Below, piece after piece: positions 17,265-28,334 of a stretch of DNA of 64,000 bases; the first letter of the stretch is position 1; each line of letters opens with the position of its first letter. Both the position numbers and the translations under genes were made by a program. Source of the DNA: Pullichristensenella sp002068815 (GTDB lineage: Bacteria; Bacillota; Clostridia; Christensenellales; Aristaeellaceae). The notes under the pieces are model-generated. The model saw nothing but the letters and a program-made list of their open reading frames with translations. It did not search any database and was not told the DNA's origin. The stretch lies in assembly GCA_040772885.1 (NCBI GenBank), contig JAXGXF010000001.1:62001-126000 (forward strand), in the 5' to 3' direction.

Positions 17265-18635
17265 CTATGCGCGGATATACTTGATTCTGCTCGCCTCGCC
17301 CGGCTCCCGCACCTTGCCGGAGAGCAGAACCAGCGCGGCGAGGTTTGGGACCGCCATCAGCCCGTTCAGCGCGCCCGCGGCCGACCACGCGACGTCGATG
17401 CGCATGACCGCGCCCGCGGCGATCAGCAGTATGTACGCGCCGCGGTAGAGGACGCCCGCGCGCTCGCCGAACAGGAACGAGAAGCACCGCTCGCCGTACA
17501 GCGACCAGCTCAAAATCGTCGAAAGCGCGAACAGCGAGATTCCGAGCGCGACGGCAACGGAGGCGGCCCTCTCGCCGAACGCCGTCGCGAACGAAGCGAT
17601 CGCGAGCTCCGCGCCGGCGGCGCTGCCGTACGGGACGAAGACGCCGCTCGTCAGGATTGCGAGCGCCGTCAATGTGCACAGCACGATCGTGTCCATGAAC
17701 ACCTCGAACATGCCGAAGAGCCCCTGATCGGACGGGCGGTCGACCTGTGCGGCGGCGTGCGCAATCGGCGCGGAGCCCATGCCCGCCTCGTTCGAGAACG
17801 TGCCGCGCGCGGCGCCGTGGCGCAGCGCCCGCGCGATGCCCATGCCCGCCGCGCCGCCGACCGCCGCGGAGGGGTTGAACGCGCCGCGGACGATCGACGA
17901 GAGCGCGCCGCCGATCTCGCCCGCGTTCGCGAAGATCACCCACAGCGCGGCGAGCGTGTACGCGGCGCTCATGAACGGCACGAGCTTCTCCGTGACCCTC
18001 CCGATTCGCTTCGCGCCGCCGAGCAGCACGAGCCCCGCGAACAGCGCCGAAAGGATGCCCGCGGTCAGCGCGATTCGCCCCCGGAGCGGCGCGGCGGCGG
18101 GGTCGAGCGCGCAGACGGCGGCCGAGACCGCATCCGCGAGCGTATTCGTCTGCACGATGTTGCCGATGCCGAACGCCGCGAGCGCGCCGAACAGCGAAAA
18201 CATGGGCGCGAGGAAGTGGAAGCGACGGGGGAGGCCGCCGCGGATGTAGTACATGGGACCTCCGACCCACTCGCCGCGCGCGTTCTTCTCGCGGAAGCGG
18301 ATCGCGAGCACGACCTCGGCGTACTTCGTCGCCATGCCGAAGAGCGCCGAGACCCACATCCAGAACACCGCGCCGGGCCCGCCGAGCGCGATCGCCCCCG
18401 CGACGCCGGCGATGTTCCCGGTGCCGACCGTCGCCGCGAGCGCCGTCGTCATCGCCTGAAACGGCGTGACGTCGCCCGGCGCGCGCGCGGGGTTCTTGCG
18501 AAAGAGCCGGCGGAACATCTCCCCGAACCGGCGGAACTGCACGAATCCCGTCCGCAGCGTGAACAGCGCGCCGGTGCCGGAGAGCAGCAAAAGCATCGGC
18601 GCGCCCCAGACGATCTCGTTCAGCCACGCAAACAT
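17265..18635 (-). CDS. Alanine/glycine:cation symporter (AGCS family)
   Basis: Membrane protein of 456 residues with about ten hydrophobic helices, importing alanine or glycine with sodium or protons. The family signature is visible: TVGTGNIAGVAGAIALGGPGA near residue 70, and TKYAEVVLAIRFRE after it. A later GMGSAPIAHAAA segment is also typical. Start ATG at 18635 with GGAGGTG just upstream. It follows the uvrA terminator, so it has its own transcript, probably including the downstream glycosyltransferase. No amino-acid riboswitch was recognised in the 80-base upstream gap. Confidence 0.9.
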   Translation of the reverse strand: MFAWLNEIVWGAPMLLLLSGTGALFTLRTGFVQFRRFGEMFRRLFRKNPARAPGDVTPFQAMTTALAATVGTGNIAGVAGAIALGGPGAVFWMWVSALFGMATKYAEVVLAIRFREKNARGEWVGGPMYYIRGGLPRRFHFLAPMFSLFGALAAFGIGNIVQTNTLADAVSAAVCALDPAAAPLRGRIALTAGILSALFAGLVLLGGAKRIGRVTEKLVPFMSAAYTLAALWVIFANAGEIGGALSSIVRGAFNPSAAVGGAAGMGIARALRHGAARGTFSNEAGMGSAPIAHAAAQVDRPSDQGLFGMFEVFMDTIVLCTLTALAILTSGVFVPYGSAAGAELAIASFATAFGERAASVAVALGISLFALSTILSWSLYGERCFSFLFGERAGVLYRGAYILLIAAGAVMRIDVAWSAAGALNGLMAVPNLAALVLLSGKVREPGEASRIKYIRA

Positions 18636-18644
18636 CCCGCACCT

Positions 18645-18675
18645 CCAAAAGAAACGGGAGGCCTTCGGCCTCCCG
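18645..18675 (-). terminator. Terminator of uvrBA
   Basis: On the minus strand: stem CGGGAGGCC/GGCCTCCCG (18675-18655) with a three-base loop, followed by TTTCTTTT (18653-18645 region). It sits 40 bases after the uvrA stop. Confidence 0.85.
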
Positions 18676-18715
18676 GGTTGTCGCGCCGTCGCGCTTCATT
18701 GGATGCGCTGTTTTT

Positions 18716-21534
18716 CTATTTGAGAACCTTTTTCAGGAACATTCCCGTGTAGCTGTGGCCGCACTCCGCGACCTCCTCGGGCGTTCCCTCGGCGATCACG
18801 GTGCCGCCGCGGTCGCCGCCCTCGGGGCCCATGTCGATGATGTAGTCGGCGGTCTTGATGACGTCCAGGTTGTGCTCGATGACGACGAGCGTGTTTCCGG
18901 CCTCGGCGAGCCGGTCGAGCACCTCGTCGAGCCGCTCGACGTCGGCGACGTGAAGTCCCGTCGTCGGCTCGTCGAGCACGTAGATCGTGCGCCCGGTCGC
19001 GCGGCGGGAGAGCTCCGTCGCGAGCTTGATGCGCTGCGCCTCGCCGCCGGAGAGCGTCGTCGAGGGTTGCCCGAGCTTGATGTAGCCGAGCCCGACGTCC
19101 TGGAGCGTCTGCAGCTTCGTCGCGATCCGCGGCAGCGGCCGGAAGAACTCGAGCGCCTCGTCGATCGTCATCTCGAGCACCTCGTAGATGTTCTTGCCCT
19201 TGTAGCGCACCTCGAGCGTCTCGCGGTTGTACCGCTGGCCGCGGCAGACCTCGCAGGGGACGTACACGTCCGACAGGAAGTGCATCTCGATCTTGATGAT
19301 GCCGTCGCCCGTGCACGCCTCGCAGCGGCCGCCCTTGACGTTGAAGCTGAAGCGGTTCGATTTGTAGCCGCGCGCGCGCGCGTCGTTCGTCGAGGCGAAC
19401 ACCTCGCGGATCAGGTCGAACACGCCCGTGTAGGTCGCGGGGTTCGAGCGCGGCGTGCGACCGATCGGCGACTGGTCGATCGCGATGATCTTGTCGAGCT
19501 GTTTCAGCCCATCGATAGAGTCGTGCGCGCCGGCGCGCAGCCGCGAGCGGTTCAGCTTCTGCGAGAGCGACTTATAGAGGATTTCGTTGACGAGCGACGA
19601 CTTGCCGCTGCCGGACACGCCGGTCACGCAGGTCATGACGCCCAGCGGAAAGCGGACGTCGATGTTCTTCAGGTTGTTCGCGCGCGCGCCGCGGACCTCG
19701 ATGTATCCGCTCGGCTTCCGTCGGACCGCCGGCACGGGCACGCTCCGCCTGCCGGACAGATACGCGCCGGTGATCGAGCGATCGGCCGCCATGATCTCCG
19801 CCGGCGTCCCGCACGCGACGACCTCGCCGCCGAGCACGCCCGCGCCGGGGCCGATGTCGACGATGTAGTCGCTCGCCATCATCGTCTCCTCGTCGTGCTC
19901 GACGACGATCAGCGTGTTCCCGAGGTCGCGCAGCGATTTCAGCGTGCCGAGCAGCCGCGCGTTGTCCCTTTGGTGCAGCCCGATCGACGGCTCGTCGAGG
20001 ATGTAGAGCACGCCGACCAAGGACGAGCCGATCTGCGTCGCGAGGCGGATGCGCTGCGCCTCGCCGCCGGAGAGCGTGCCGGCGTTCCGGGAGAGCGTCA
20101 GATAGTCGAGCCCGACGTCGGCCAAGAACCTAAGCCGGGAGTCGATCTCCTTCAATATCTGCTTTGCGATCGCGCGCTGCTTGTCGGTGAGCTCGACGCC
20201 TGCGAAGAACGTGCGCGCGTCGAGGATCGACATGTCCGACACCTCGGCGATCGACTTGCCGCCGACCGTGACCGCGAGCGCCTCGCGCTTCAATCGCTTT
20301 CCGCCGCACTCGGGGCAGGGCGTGTTCGCCATGTAGCCCTCGAACACGACCTTCATCGCGTCCGAGTGCGTCTCGCGGTAGCGGCGCTCGAGGTTCGTGA
20401 TGATGCCCTCGAACGGCGCGTTGAACACGCCGCCGCCGTCCTCGCGCTGGTACTCGAGCCGTATCTTCTCGCCGCGGGTGCCGTAGAGCAGTTTGTCGAC
20501 GATCTCCTCCGGGAGCTCCGAGACCGGCGCGTCGAGCGAGAAGTTATACTTGTCGGCGAGCCCCTTCAGATACATCGTCGCCATGCTGTCCGGCTCCGCG
20601 GAGTTCCAGCCGCTGACCTGTATCGCTCCCTCGTTGAGCGACTTCGACGGGTCCGGCACGATCATGTTCGGGTCGATCTTGAGCAGCACGCCGAGCCCGG
20701 AGCACGTCGGGCACGCGCCGTACGGGTTGTTGAACGAGAACATCCGGGGAGCGAGCTCCTCGATCGAGATGTTGCAGTCCGGGCAGGCGTAGTTCTGCGA
20801 AAACAGCATGTCCTCGCCGTCGACGACGCTCGCGACGACGAGCCCGCCCGAGAGCCGCATCGCGGTCTCGACCGAGTCGGTCAGCCGCTGCTGTATGTCC
20901 TCGCGCACGGTGAGCCGGTCGACCACGACCTCGACCGTGTGCTTCTTCGTCTTCGTGAGCTTCGGCGGGTCCGCGATCTCGCAGAGCTCCCCGTCGACGC
21001 GCATGCGGACGAACCCCTGCTTCGCCATGTCCTCGAACAGCTTCACGTACTCGCCCTTGCGCGCGCGGACGACCGGCGCGAGCACCTGTATGCGCGTGCG
21101 CTCCGGCAGCGCCAGAATCTGGTCGACGACCTGGTCGACCGTCTGCTGGCGGATCTCCTTGCCGCACTCGGGACAGTGCGGCACGCCCGCGCGCGCGTAC
21201 ATAAGCCGCAGGTAGTCGTGAATCTCGGTCACGGTGCCGACCGTCGAGCGCGGGTTCTTCGAGGTCGTCTTCTGGTCGATCGAGATCGCGGGGGAGAGGC
21301 CGTCGATCGAATCGACGTCCGGCTTCTCCATCTGGCCCAAAAACTGCCGCGCGTACGAGGACAGCGACTCCACATAGCGCCGCTGCCCCTCGGCATAGAT
21401 CGTGTCGAACGCGAGCGAGCTCTTGCCCGAGCCCGAAAGTCCGGTCATGACGATCAGGCTGTCGCGCGGGAGCTCGACGGTGATGTCCTTTAAGTTGTGC
21501 TCGCGCGCGCCGCGCACGATGATCTTGTCGTTTC

Positions 21535-21538
<4 letters not shown>
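18716..21538 (-). CDS. uvrA: Excinuclease ABC subunit A
   Basis: DNA-damage recognition ATPase of nucleotide excision repair. 940 residues, standard length. Two ABC modules: first Walker A GLSGSGKSSLAF near residue 33 and signature LSGGEAQRIRLATQIG near 490; second Walker A GVSGSGKSSLVNEIL near 640 and signature LSGGEAQRIKLATELS near 830. Zinc fingers are seen as CPECGKEI, CPDCN/CPTCSG and CEACTGDGIIKIEMHFL. The start overlaps the uvrB stop (ATGA), so translation is coupled. Complete and ordinary. Confidence 0.98.
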
Positions 21539-23541
<2,003 letters not shown>

Positions 23542-23573
23542 CCTCCCTCCTTCGCGCCTGTAACGCATCTTCC

Positions 23574-23582
23574 ATTATACCA
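23574..23582 (-). promoter_or_regulatory. Extended -10 promoter of uvrBA
   Basis: TGGTATAAT on the minus strand (23582-23574), a TGn-extended -10. The -35 is weak (TTGTTT about 15 bases upstream). No LexA box was recognised beside it. Confidence 0.55.
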
Positions 23583-23668
23583 CAAAGTATAAGAAAACAA
23601 GCCGGGAAGCGGGTTTTCCCGAAAAAATTAAACTGGTGTTCGATTTCGAAAACCGCCTTGAAACGGGC

Positions 23669-23697
23669 TTGAAGGCTCGCGCGGCATGTGGTATGAT
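23669..23697 (+). promoter_or_regulatory. Promoter of the small nucleotidyltransferase
   Basis: TTGAAG (23669-23674), 17-base spacer, TATGAT (23692-23697) with TGG before the -10. Lies 35 bases upstream of the GTG start. Confidence 0.7.
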
Positions 23698-23731
23698 GTT
23701 CCTATGGGCCTTGAAAAAGGGGAGGGATTGC

Positions 23732-24304
23732 GTGGACGGGCGGAAGCGGGCGGCGCTTGAAACCATTGCGCGGGCGCTGAACGGGGCGGGGGTCCGCTGG
23801 GCGGTCGGCGGCTCGCTGATGCTGTACCTGCGCGGCGCCGTCGGAGAATTCCACGACATCGACCTCGTCGTCTCGGCGGAGGACGCGGAGCGCGCCGAAA
23901 AGATTCTGGACGCGATCGCCCGGCGGATCGGCGCGCCGCCCTCGAAGGAGAAGGCGCGCGTGTTCCGCTCGACGAACTTCGCGCAATATGTTTTGGACGG
24001 CGTCGACGTCGACCTGATGGCGGGCATGGCCGTCCGCGCGGAGGGCGTCGAGTTCTCCGACCCGTTCGACGCGCTCGGCCCGGACTGGGTTTCGGGCGCC
24101 GCCGGGGAGCCGGTCCCGCTCGCGGCGATGGAGGACTGGTACGTGCTCTACGCGCTGATGCCGGGCCGCATGGAGAAGGCGCGGAGAATCGAGGCGTGGT
24201 GGGGGAGCGCGGGCCGGCTCGACAAAGGGCGGCTTGAGCGCGCGGCCGAGGGCGAACTGCCGGAGCGCGTGCGGGCCGAGGTGCGCAGAATTCTCGGGAA
24301 TTAA
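23732..24304 (+). CDS. Nucleotidyltransferase-fold protein, substrate unknown
   Basis: 190 residues. The start GTG at 23732 is set by GGGGAGGG five bases upstream; the longer reading from 23636 would begin before the promoter. Nucleotidyltransferase hallmark: VRWAVGGSLML at about residues 18-28 followed by DIDLVVSAED near 41, giving the GS and DxD metal residues; a third acidic site is likely at GVDVDLMAG near 89. It resembles stand-alone NTase-fold proteins such as those that modify tRNA, antibiotics or protein partners. No HEPN or antitoxin-like partner lies beside it. It has its own promoter and is monocistronic. Confidence 0.7.
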   Translation: MDGRKRAALETIARALNGAGVRWAVGGSLMLYLRGAVGEFHDIDLVVSAEDAERAEKILDAIARRIGAPPSKEKARVFRSTNFAQYVLDGVDVDLMAGMAVRAEGVEFSDPFDALGPDWVSGAAGEPVPLAAMEDWYVLYALMPGRMEKARRIEAWWGSAGRLDKGRLERAAEGELPERVRAEVRRILGN

Positions 24305-24333
24305 CGTCAAAGATACAATTTAAAAACATCGCC

Positions 24334-24362
24334 TTGCCTTTTCCGGAAAATCGTGGTATTGT
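24334..24362 (+). promoter_or_regulatory. Promoter of the metallophosphatase-GGDEF operon
   Basis: TTGCCT (24334-24339), 17-base spacer, TATTGT (24357-24362) with TGG directly before the -10. Lies 31 bases upstream of the start codon. Confidence 0.65.
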
Positions 24363-24392
24363 AAGCGGTATACCAATGCGCAGGAGGGGCCC

Positions 24393-25928
24393 ATGCCTCA
24401 TTTCAGGATCCTTTACACGTCCGACACGCACGGCTACCTGTTCCCGACGGACTACGCCTCGGGCGAGGACAGGCCGATGGGCCTCCTGAAGCTCGTCAAC
24501 GCGTTCGACCGCGATGAAAACACGCTCGTGATCGACGGCGGGGACACGATACAGGGTTCGCCGTTTGCCAGCTACATCCACCGCACCTCGCCGCGCCCGC
24601 ATCCCTGCGCGTTGGCGATGAATCTGGGCGGATATCAATATGTGACGCTCGGAAACCACGACTTCAACATGGGCCTCGGGGCGCTCTCGGACTACCTCAA
24701 TGACCTCGACGCCACGTGCCTGTGCGCGAACATGCGCGACCGCGAGGGAAAGCTCCCGATCCGGCCCTGGGCGGTGCACGCGCTCCCGAACGGCCTGCGC
24801 ATAGGGCTCGTCGGCGCGTGCACGCACTTCGTCCGGCGCTGGGAGCGGCCGGAGACGGTCAGGCTGCTCGAGATCGAGGAGCCGATCCCGGCGATCCGGC
24901 GCGCGCTCGAGGCGGTAAGACCGCTTTCGGACGCGACGGTGCTGATCTACCACGGCGGCTTCGAGTGCGACCTTTCGACCGGCGAGCGGCTGAAGGCGAC
25001 CGCGGAGAACCAGGCATGCGAGATCTGCCGCGAGATGGACTTCGATGTCGTGCTGACGGGACATCAGCACATGGCCGTCGCGGGAATCGACCTCGCCGGC
25101 ACGCATGCCGTGCAGCCCCATTACCGCGCGCCGCACTATGCGCAGGTGGACGTCGAAATCTCGGGCGGGAAGAAGCGCATCGAATCGAGGCTTATGCCGC
25201 CGGCCCCCGCGCCGCTGCCCGCGGGCGTCGAAATGCTCGGCGCGATCGAGCGCGAGGTGCAGAAATGGCTCGACACGCCCGCGGGGCATCTGGACGTCGA
25301 CCTCCCCGCCGGGGACCCGCTCTCGAACGCGCTGAACGGCTGCGCGGTCGCGAACTTCGTCAACATGGTCCAGCTCGACGCATCCGGCGCGGACATCTCC
25401 GCGTGCTCGCTGCCGAACGAGTTCAAGGGCATCGACCGCGACGTGACCGTCCGCGACGTCGTGTCGACCTACATCTACTCGAACACGCTGAAGGTGCTCA
25501 AAATGACGGGGGCCGTGCTCCGGCGCTACGTCGAGCGCACGGCTTCGTATTTCGACGTCGTCGGCGGCGCGCCGGCCATCAGTCGCAGCTTCCTGCGCCC
25601 GAAGGTCGAGCACTACAACTACGACTACTTTTCCGGCATGGACTACGTTCTCGACCTGAACAATCCCCCCGGTTCGCGCGCGACGCGGATGTCGCGCGGC
25701 GGGGTCCCGATACGGCCGGAGGACGAGCTGACCGTCTGCGTCAACAGCTACCGCGCGTCCGGCGCGGGCGGGTACGAGATGCTCGCCGGGCTCGAGGTCG
25801 AGAAAGACATCGAGCGCGACGTTGCGGAGCTTCTGATCGAATACATCGAGCGCAACCGGGAGATCGCGGTCGACAAGCATCGCTATCTGACGGTGATACT
25901 GCCGGACGGCAAACAAAAGAGAGGTTGA
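24393..25928 (+). CDS. 5'-nucleotidase/UshA-like metallophosphatase, no signal peptide
   Basis: 511 residues. The calcineurin-like metal centre is complete: SDTHGYL (residues 9-15), DGGDTIQGSP (~49-58), LGNHDFN (~88-94), YHGGFEC (~185) and GHQHMA (~226). The C-terminal 5'-nucleotidase domain has the substrate-stacking region YRASGAGGYEML near 451. Family members hydrolyse 5'-nucleotides or 2',3'-cyclic nucleotides, mostly outside the cell. This one begins MPHFRILYTSDTHG with no signal peptide or anchor, so it should act in the cytoplasm. The next gene, a diguanylate cyclase, starts only seven bases after the stop. Confidence 0.85.
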   Translation: MPHFRILYTSDTHGYLFPTDYASGEDRPMGLLKLVNAFDRDENTLVIDGGDTIQGSPFASYIHRTSPRPHPCALAMNLGGYQYVTLGNHDFNMGLGALSDYLNDLDATCLCANMRDREGKLPIRPWAVHALPNGLRIGLVGACTHFVRRWERPETVRLLEIEEPIPAIRRALEAVRPLSDATVLIYHGGFECDLSTGERLKATAENQACEICREMDFDVVLTGHQHMAVAGIDLAGTHAVQPHYRAPHYAQVDVEISGGKKRIESRLMPPAPAPLPAGVEMLGAIEREVQKWLDTPAGHLDVDLPAGDPLSNALNGCAVANFVNMVQLDASGADISACSLPNEFKGIDRDVTVRDVVSTYIYSNTLKVLKMTGAVLRRYVERTASYFDVVGGAPAISRSFLRPKVEHYNYDYFSGMDYVLDLNNPPGSRATRMSRGGVPIRPEDELTVCVNSYRASGAGGYEMLAGLEVEKDIERDVAELLIEYIERNREIAVDKHRYLTVILPDGKQKRG

Positions 25929-25935
25929 GGCGGAA

Positions 25936-27645
25936 ATGGCGTGGCTGAAACGGCACTGGGCCGTGCTGCTGTTCTCGTTGACGGTTGCGGCAATCGCCGC
26001 GGCGCTGATCGCGATCGCGTACGGCTCCCGTATGGAGGACTTGCGCCTGAAACCGGAACCCCCGGAGCGGTTTGTCGAGGATTGGGAGATTGAGTCCGGC
26101 GGCGAGTGGACGGCGCTTGCGCCGCTGAAGGGCGAGAACTTCATGCGCCCGTCGAAGCCGGAGCGCATCCGCAATGTGCTCCCGGACGACCTCGCACCCG
26201 GCATGTCGCTCGCGTTCGTCCGGCAGCAGGTCGCGGTGCGCGCGCTCGTCGGCGGCGAACCGGTCTTTGAAACCGGATTCTCGGACAAGGCTCCCTTTAC
26301 CAGCTTCTTCGGCGCCTCGTGGACGGTCATCGACCTTCCGGCAAACTCCGCGGGGAAGGAACTGGTGCTGGAGCTTTACCCCGAGGACGAGGCGGTAATC
26401 GCGCTGATGCGGGTCGGCTCGCGCGGCACGGTGCTGCTGTCGATACTCATCAGCTCGCTCCCGAGGCTGTTCTTCTGCATCGTGTTCCTGATGATCGGGC
26501 TGCTGGCGGTGCTGTTCTCGGCGTTCGCCGCCCGGGCCGGCTCCCGCGGCAGCGCGACGGACTTCTTCTACGGGCTGTTCGTGCTCGACGCCGCGCTCTG
26601 GATCGCGACGGACGACATAGGCATGCAGTTCCTGTGCGGAAACATCGCGGTGCTCACGTACCTGTCGGTCTTCTCGCTGATGCTGCTCGCGCCGTGCCTG
26701 ATGCTGTTCCTGCGGACGCGGACCGAGAAATACCGCCCGCTGCTGGACGCGATGTGCGGCATATCGCTTCTGTACACGCTGGTCCGGTTTGCGCTCTCCG
26801 CCTTGAACATACTCGACATCATGTCGGACTACATGCGAATCGCGCACATACAGATCGCCCTCTACATCGGAATCGTCGTCTGGATATGCCTGCGCAACCG
26901 CGACAGCGCGAGGGCGCGCGCGTTTTTGCGCGCGGTGCTCGCTCTGGCCGTGTGCTGCGCCGCGGCGCTCGTGCTGTTCTACCTGCATCAGCGCGGGCTG
27001 GACCGCTCGTACTACGCGATCGCGTTCATGGCGGGCGTGCTCATGTTCTGCGTAATACTGGGCATCGAGCGCGTGCGCAGCAATCTCAAGCTCGCGCACC
27101 AGGCGCTGATGGCGAAGTACTTCGAGCGGCAGGCGTACACCGACTACCTGACGGGGCTCGGCAACTTCGCGGCCTGCGAGCGCGCGCTCGCGGCGCACGA
27201 CGCGCTGCGCCAGCCGCTTTCGGTGATGATGTTCGACCTGAACAACCTGAAGGAGACGAACGACTGCTACGGCCACAGCGCCGGCAACGAGCTGATCCTT
27301 TGCGCGTCGAACGACCTGCGCGAGGCGTTTCAGGGGGTCGGGACCGTCTACCGCATCGGCGGCGACGAGTTCGTCGCGCTGATGCCGGGCGTGTACGGGA
27401 GAGAGGCCGACAGCTTCGCCGAGCGGCTGCTCAAAAACGGCTTCCCGACCGGGCGCACGCCGCGCGGCATCCCCGTCAGGATCGCGTTCGGGATCGCTTG
27501 GCGCGGGCCGGAGGAGTGGAAGGACGCGCGCGAGATCATACGGCTCGCGGACGAGGACATGTATTTGAACAAGGAGAGGGGAAAGGGCACCTGGACTACG
27601 CAACCGGGAAGTCAAAGTGCGTATCGGGATGCGGCTCCTCTCTGA
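25936..27645 (+). CDS. Membrane-bound GGDEF diguanylate cyclase
   Basis: 569 residues. Membrane helix at ~9-29, an extracytoplasmic domain to ~155, then about seven helices to ~385 (7TMR-like sensor layout), and a C-terminal GGDEF domain from ~400. Catalytic motif GGDEF at residues 475-479, preceded by DYLTGLGN and FDLNNLKETND. It should make cyclic di-GMP from GTP in response to an outside signal. No RxxD inhibitory site is visible before GGDEF. It is translationally close to the metallophosphatase (seven-base gap). The 3' end overlaps the convergent vanX-like gene by 50 bases. No cyclic di-GMP riboswitch was found in the window. Confidence 0.9.
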   Translation: MAWLKRHWAVLLFSLTVAAIAAALIAIAYGSRMEDLRLKPEPPERFVEDWEIESGGEWTALAPLKGENFMRPSKPERIRNVLPDDLAPGMSLAFVRQQVAVRALVGGEPVFETGFSDKAPFTSFFGASWTVIDLPANSAGKELVLELYPEDEAVIALMRVGSRGTVLLSILISSLPRLFFCIVFLMIGLLAVLFSAFAARAGSRGSATDFFYGLFVLDAALWIATDDIGMQFLCGNIAVLTYLSVFSLMLLAPCLMLFLRTRTEKYRPLLDAMCGISLLYTLVRFALSALNILDIMSDYMRIAHIQIALYIGIVVWICLRNRDSARARAFLRAVLALAVCCAAALVLFYLHQRGLDRSYYAIAFMAGVLMFCVILGIERVRSNLKLAHQALMAKYFERQAYTDYLTGLGNFAACERALAAHDALRQPLSVMMFDLNNLKETNDCYGHSAGNELILCASNDLREAFQGVGTVYRIGGDEFVALMPGVYGREADSFAERLLKNGFPTGRTPRGIPVRIAFGIAWRGPEEWKDAREIIRLADEDMYLNKERGKGTWTTQPGSQSAYRDAAPL

Positions 27646-28204
27646 GCCGGTAGTGCCACCACTCGCGCTCGTACGCCTCGAAGCCGCTCCGCTCCATGAT
27701 TTCGCGAAGCAGCCGGCGGTTTTCCGCGGCGCGCTCCGGGACGCCCTCCGCGCCGTGGTGCGAGCGCGCGTCCATCAGGTCGAAGCCGCCGCCCATGTCG
27801 AGGGGCCGCCCCGAGGGGAGCTCGCAGAGCGTCAGGTCGACGGCGGCGCCGCGGCTGTGGGCCGAGCGCGCGGCGATGTAGCCCTCGGAGACCATCTGCC
27901 CCCGCGCGATGCGGGGGTAGTGCTTTTCCTTCGTCCGGCCGTCCTCCGGCTCGCTCGCCCACGCAAGAAAGCGGTCGACCGCGCGCTGCGGGCGGTAGGA
28001 ATCCCAGACGAGCAGGCCCAACCCGAGGGGTTCCGCGCGCGAGCGCACGGCCCTCAGCGCCTCGGCGAGTTCCCGCGCGCAGACGACGCGGTTTGCAAAA
28101 TATCCGTCCACCGGCGCGCCTGTGAAGTTGTCCGGCCCCGCGTATTTCGCGTCCCAGCGGATGCCGGGCGCCGCCTCGTCGAGATATACGAAGCCCTCCT
28201 GCAT
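27596..28204 (-). CDS. D-alanyl-D-alanine dipeptidase (VanX/DdpX family)
   Basis: 202-residue zinc peptidase that hydrolyses D-Ala-D-Ala. Zinc ligands and catalytic residue are present: SAHSRGAAVDLTL (His and Asp, near residue 113) and EWWHYR (Glu and His, near 185). No signal peptide, so cytoplasmic. Start ATG 28204 was chosen because GGGGTGAG lies five bases upstream and because the other ATG (28234) lies upstream of the mapped -10. No vanA ligase or vanH dehydrogenase adjoins it, so this is probably a housekeeping or recycling enzyme rather than vancomycin resistance. The last 50 bases are antisense to the GGDEF gene end. Confidence 0.88.
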   Translation of the reverse strand: MQEGFVYLDEAAPGIRWDAKYAGPDNFTGAPVDGYFANRVVCARELAEALRAVRSRAEPLGLGLLVWDSYRPQRAVDRFLAWASEPEDGRTKEKHYPRIARGQMVSEGYIAARSAHSRGAAVDLTLCELPSGRPLDMGGGFDLMDARSHHGAEGVPERAAENRRLLREIMERSGFEAYEREWWHYRLREEPHPDTHFDFPVA

Positions 28205-28222
28205 ATCGCTCACCCCGCGCAC

Positions 28223-28251
28223 ATTGTAGCACATCGGGGAAGCTCGGACAA
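28223..28251 (-). promoter_or_regulatory. Promoter of the D-Ala-D-Ala dipeptidase
   Basis: On the minus strand: TTGTCC (28251-28246), 17-base spacer, TACAAT (28228-28223). Transcription would begin near 28216, just before the chosen start codon. Confidence 0.75.
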
Positions 28252-28334
28252 CAAAATTTGCCGTTTTCTGCCACTTTTTCCCTCCGCCTTACGTCTATGT
28301 TATAGAACGCGAAAGACGAAGAGGGGGGATATCG

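Noticed and set aside
18755..21493. 912-codon open frame on the plus strand opposite uvrA
   Set aside because: It is antisense to a fully conserved uvrA, is Arg/Asp/Val-rich as expected for the shadow of a GC-rich gene, and has no ribosome site.
23732..24304. Nucleotidyltransferase as part of a toxin-antitoxin pair
   Set aside because: It has a single-gene transcript with no HEPN or antitoxin partner on either side.
24301..24392. Gap between the nucleotidyltransferase and metallophosphatase as a hidden small gene
   Set aside because: It holds the metallophosphatase promoter and no ribosome site or frame of note.
27596..28204. VanX as a sign of vancomycin resistance
   Set aside because: No vanH, D-Ala-D-Lac ligase or vanRS lies beside it; a recycling role is more likely.
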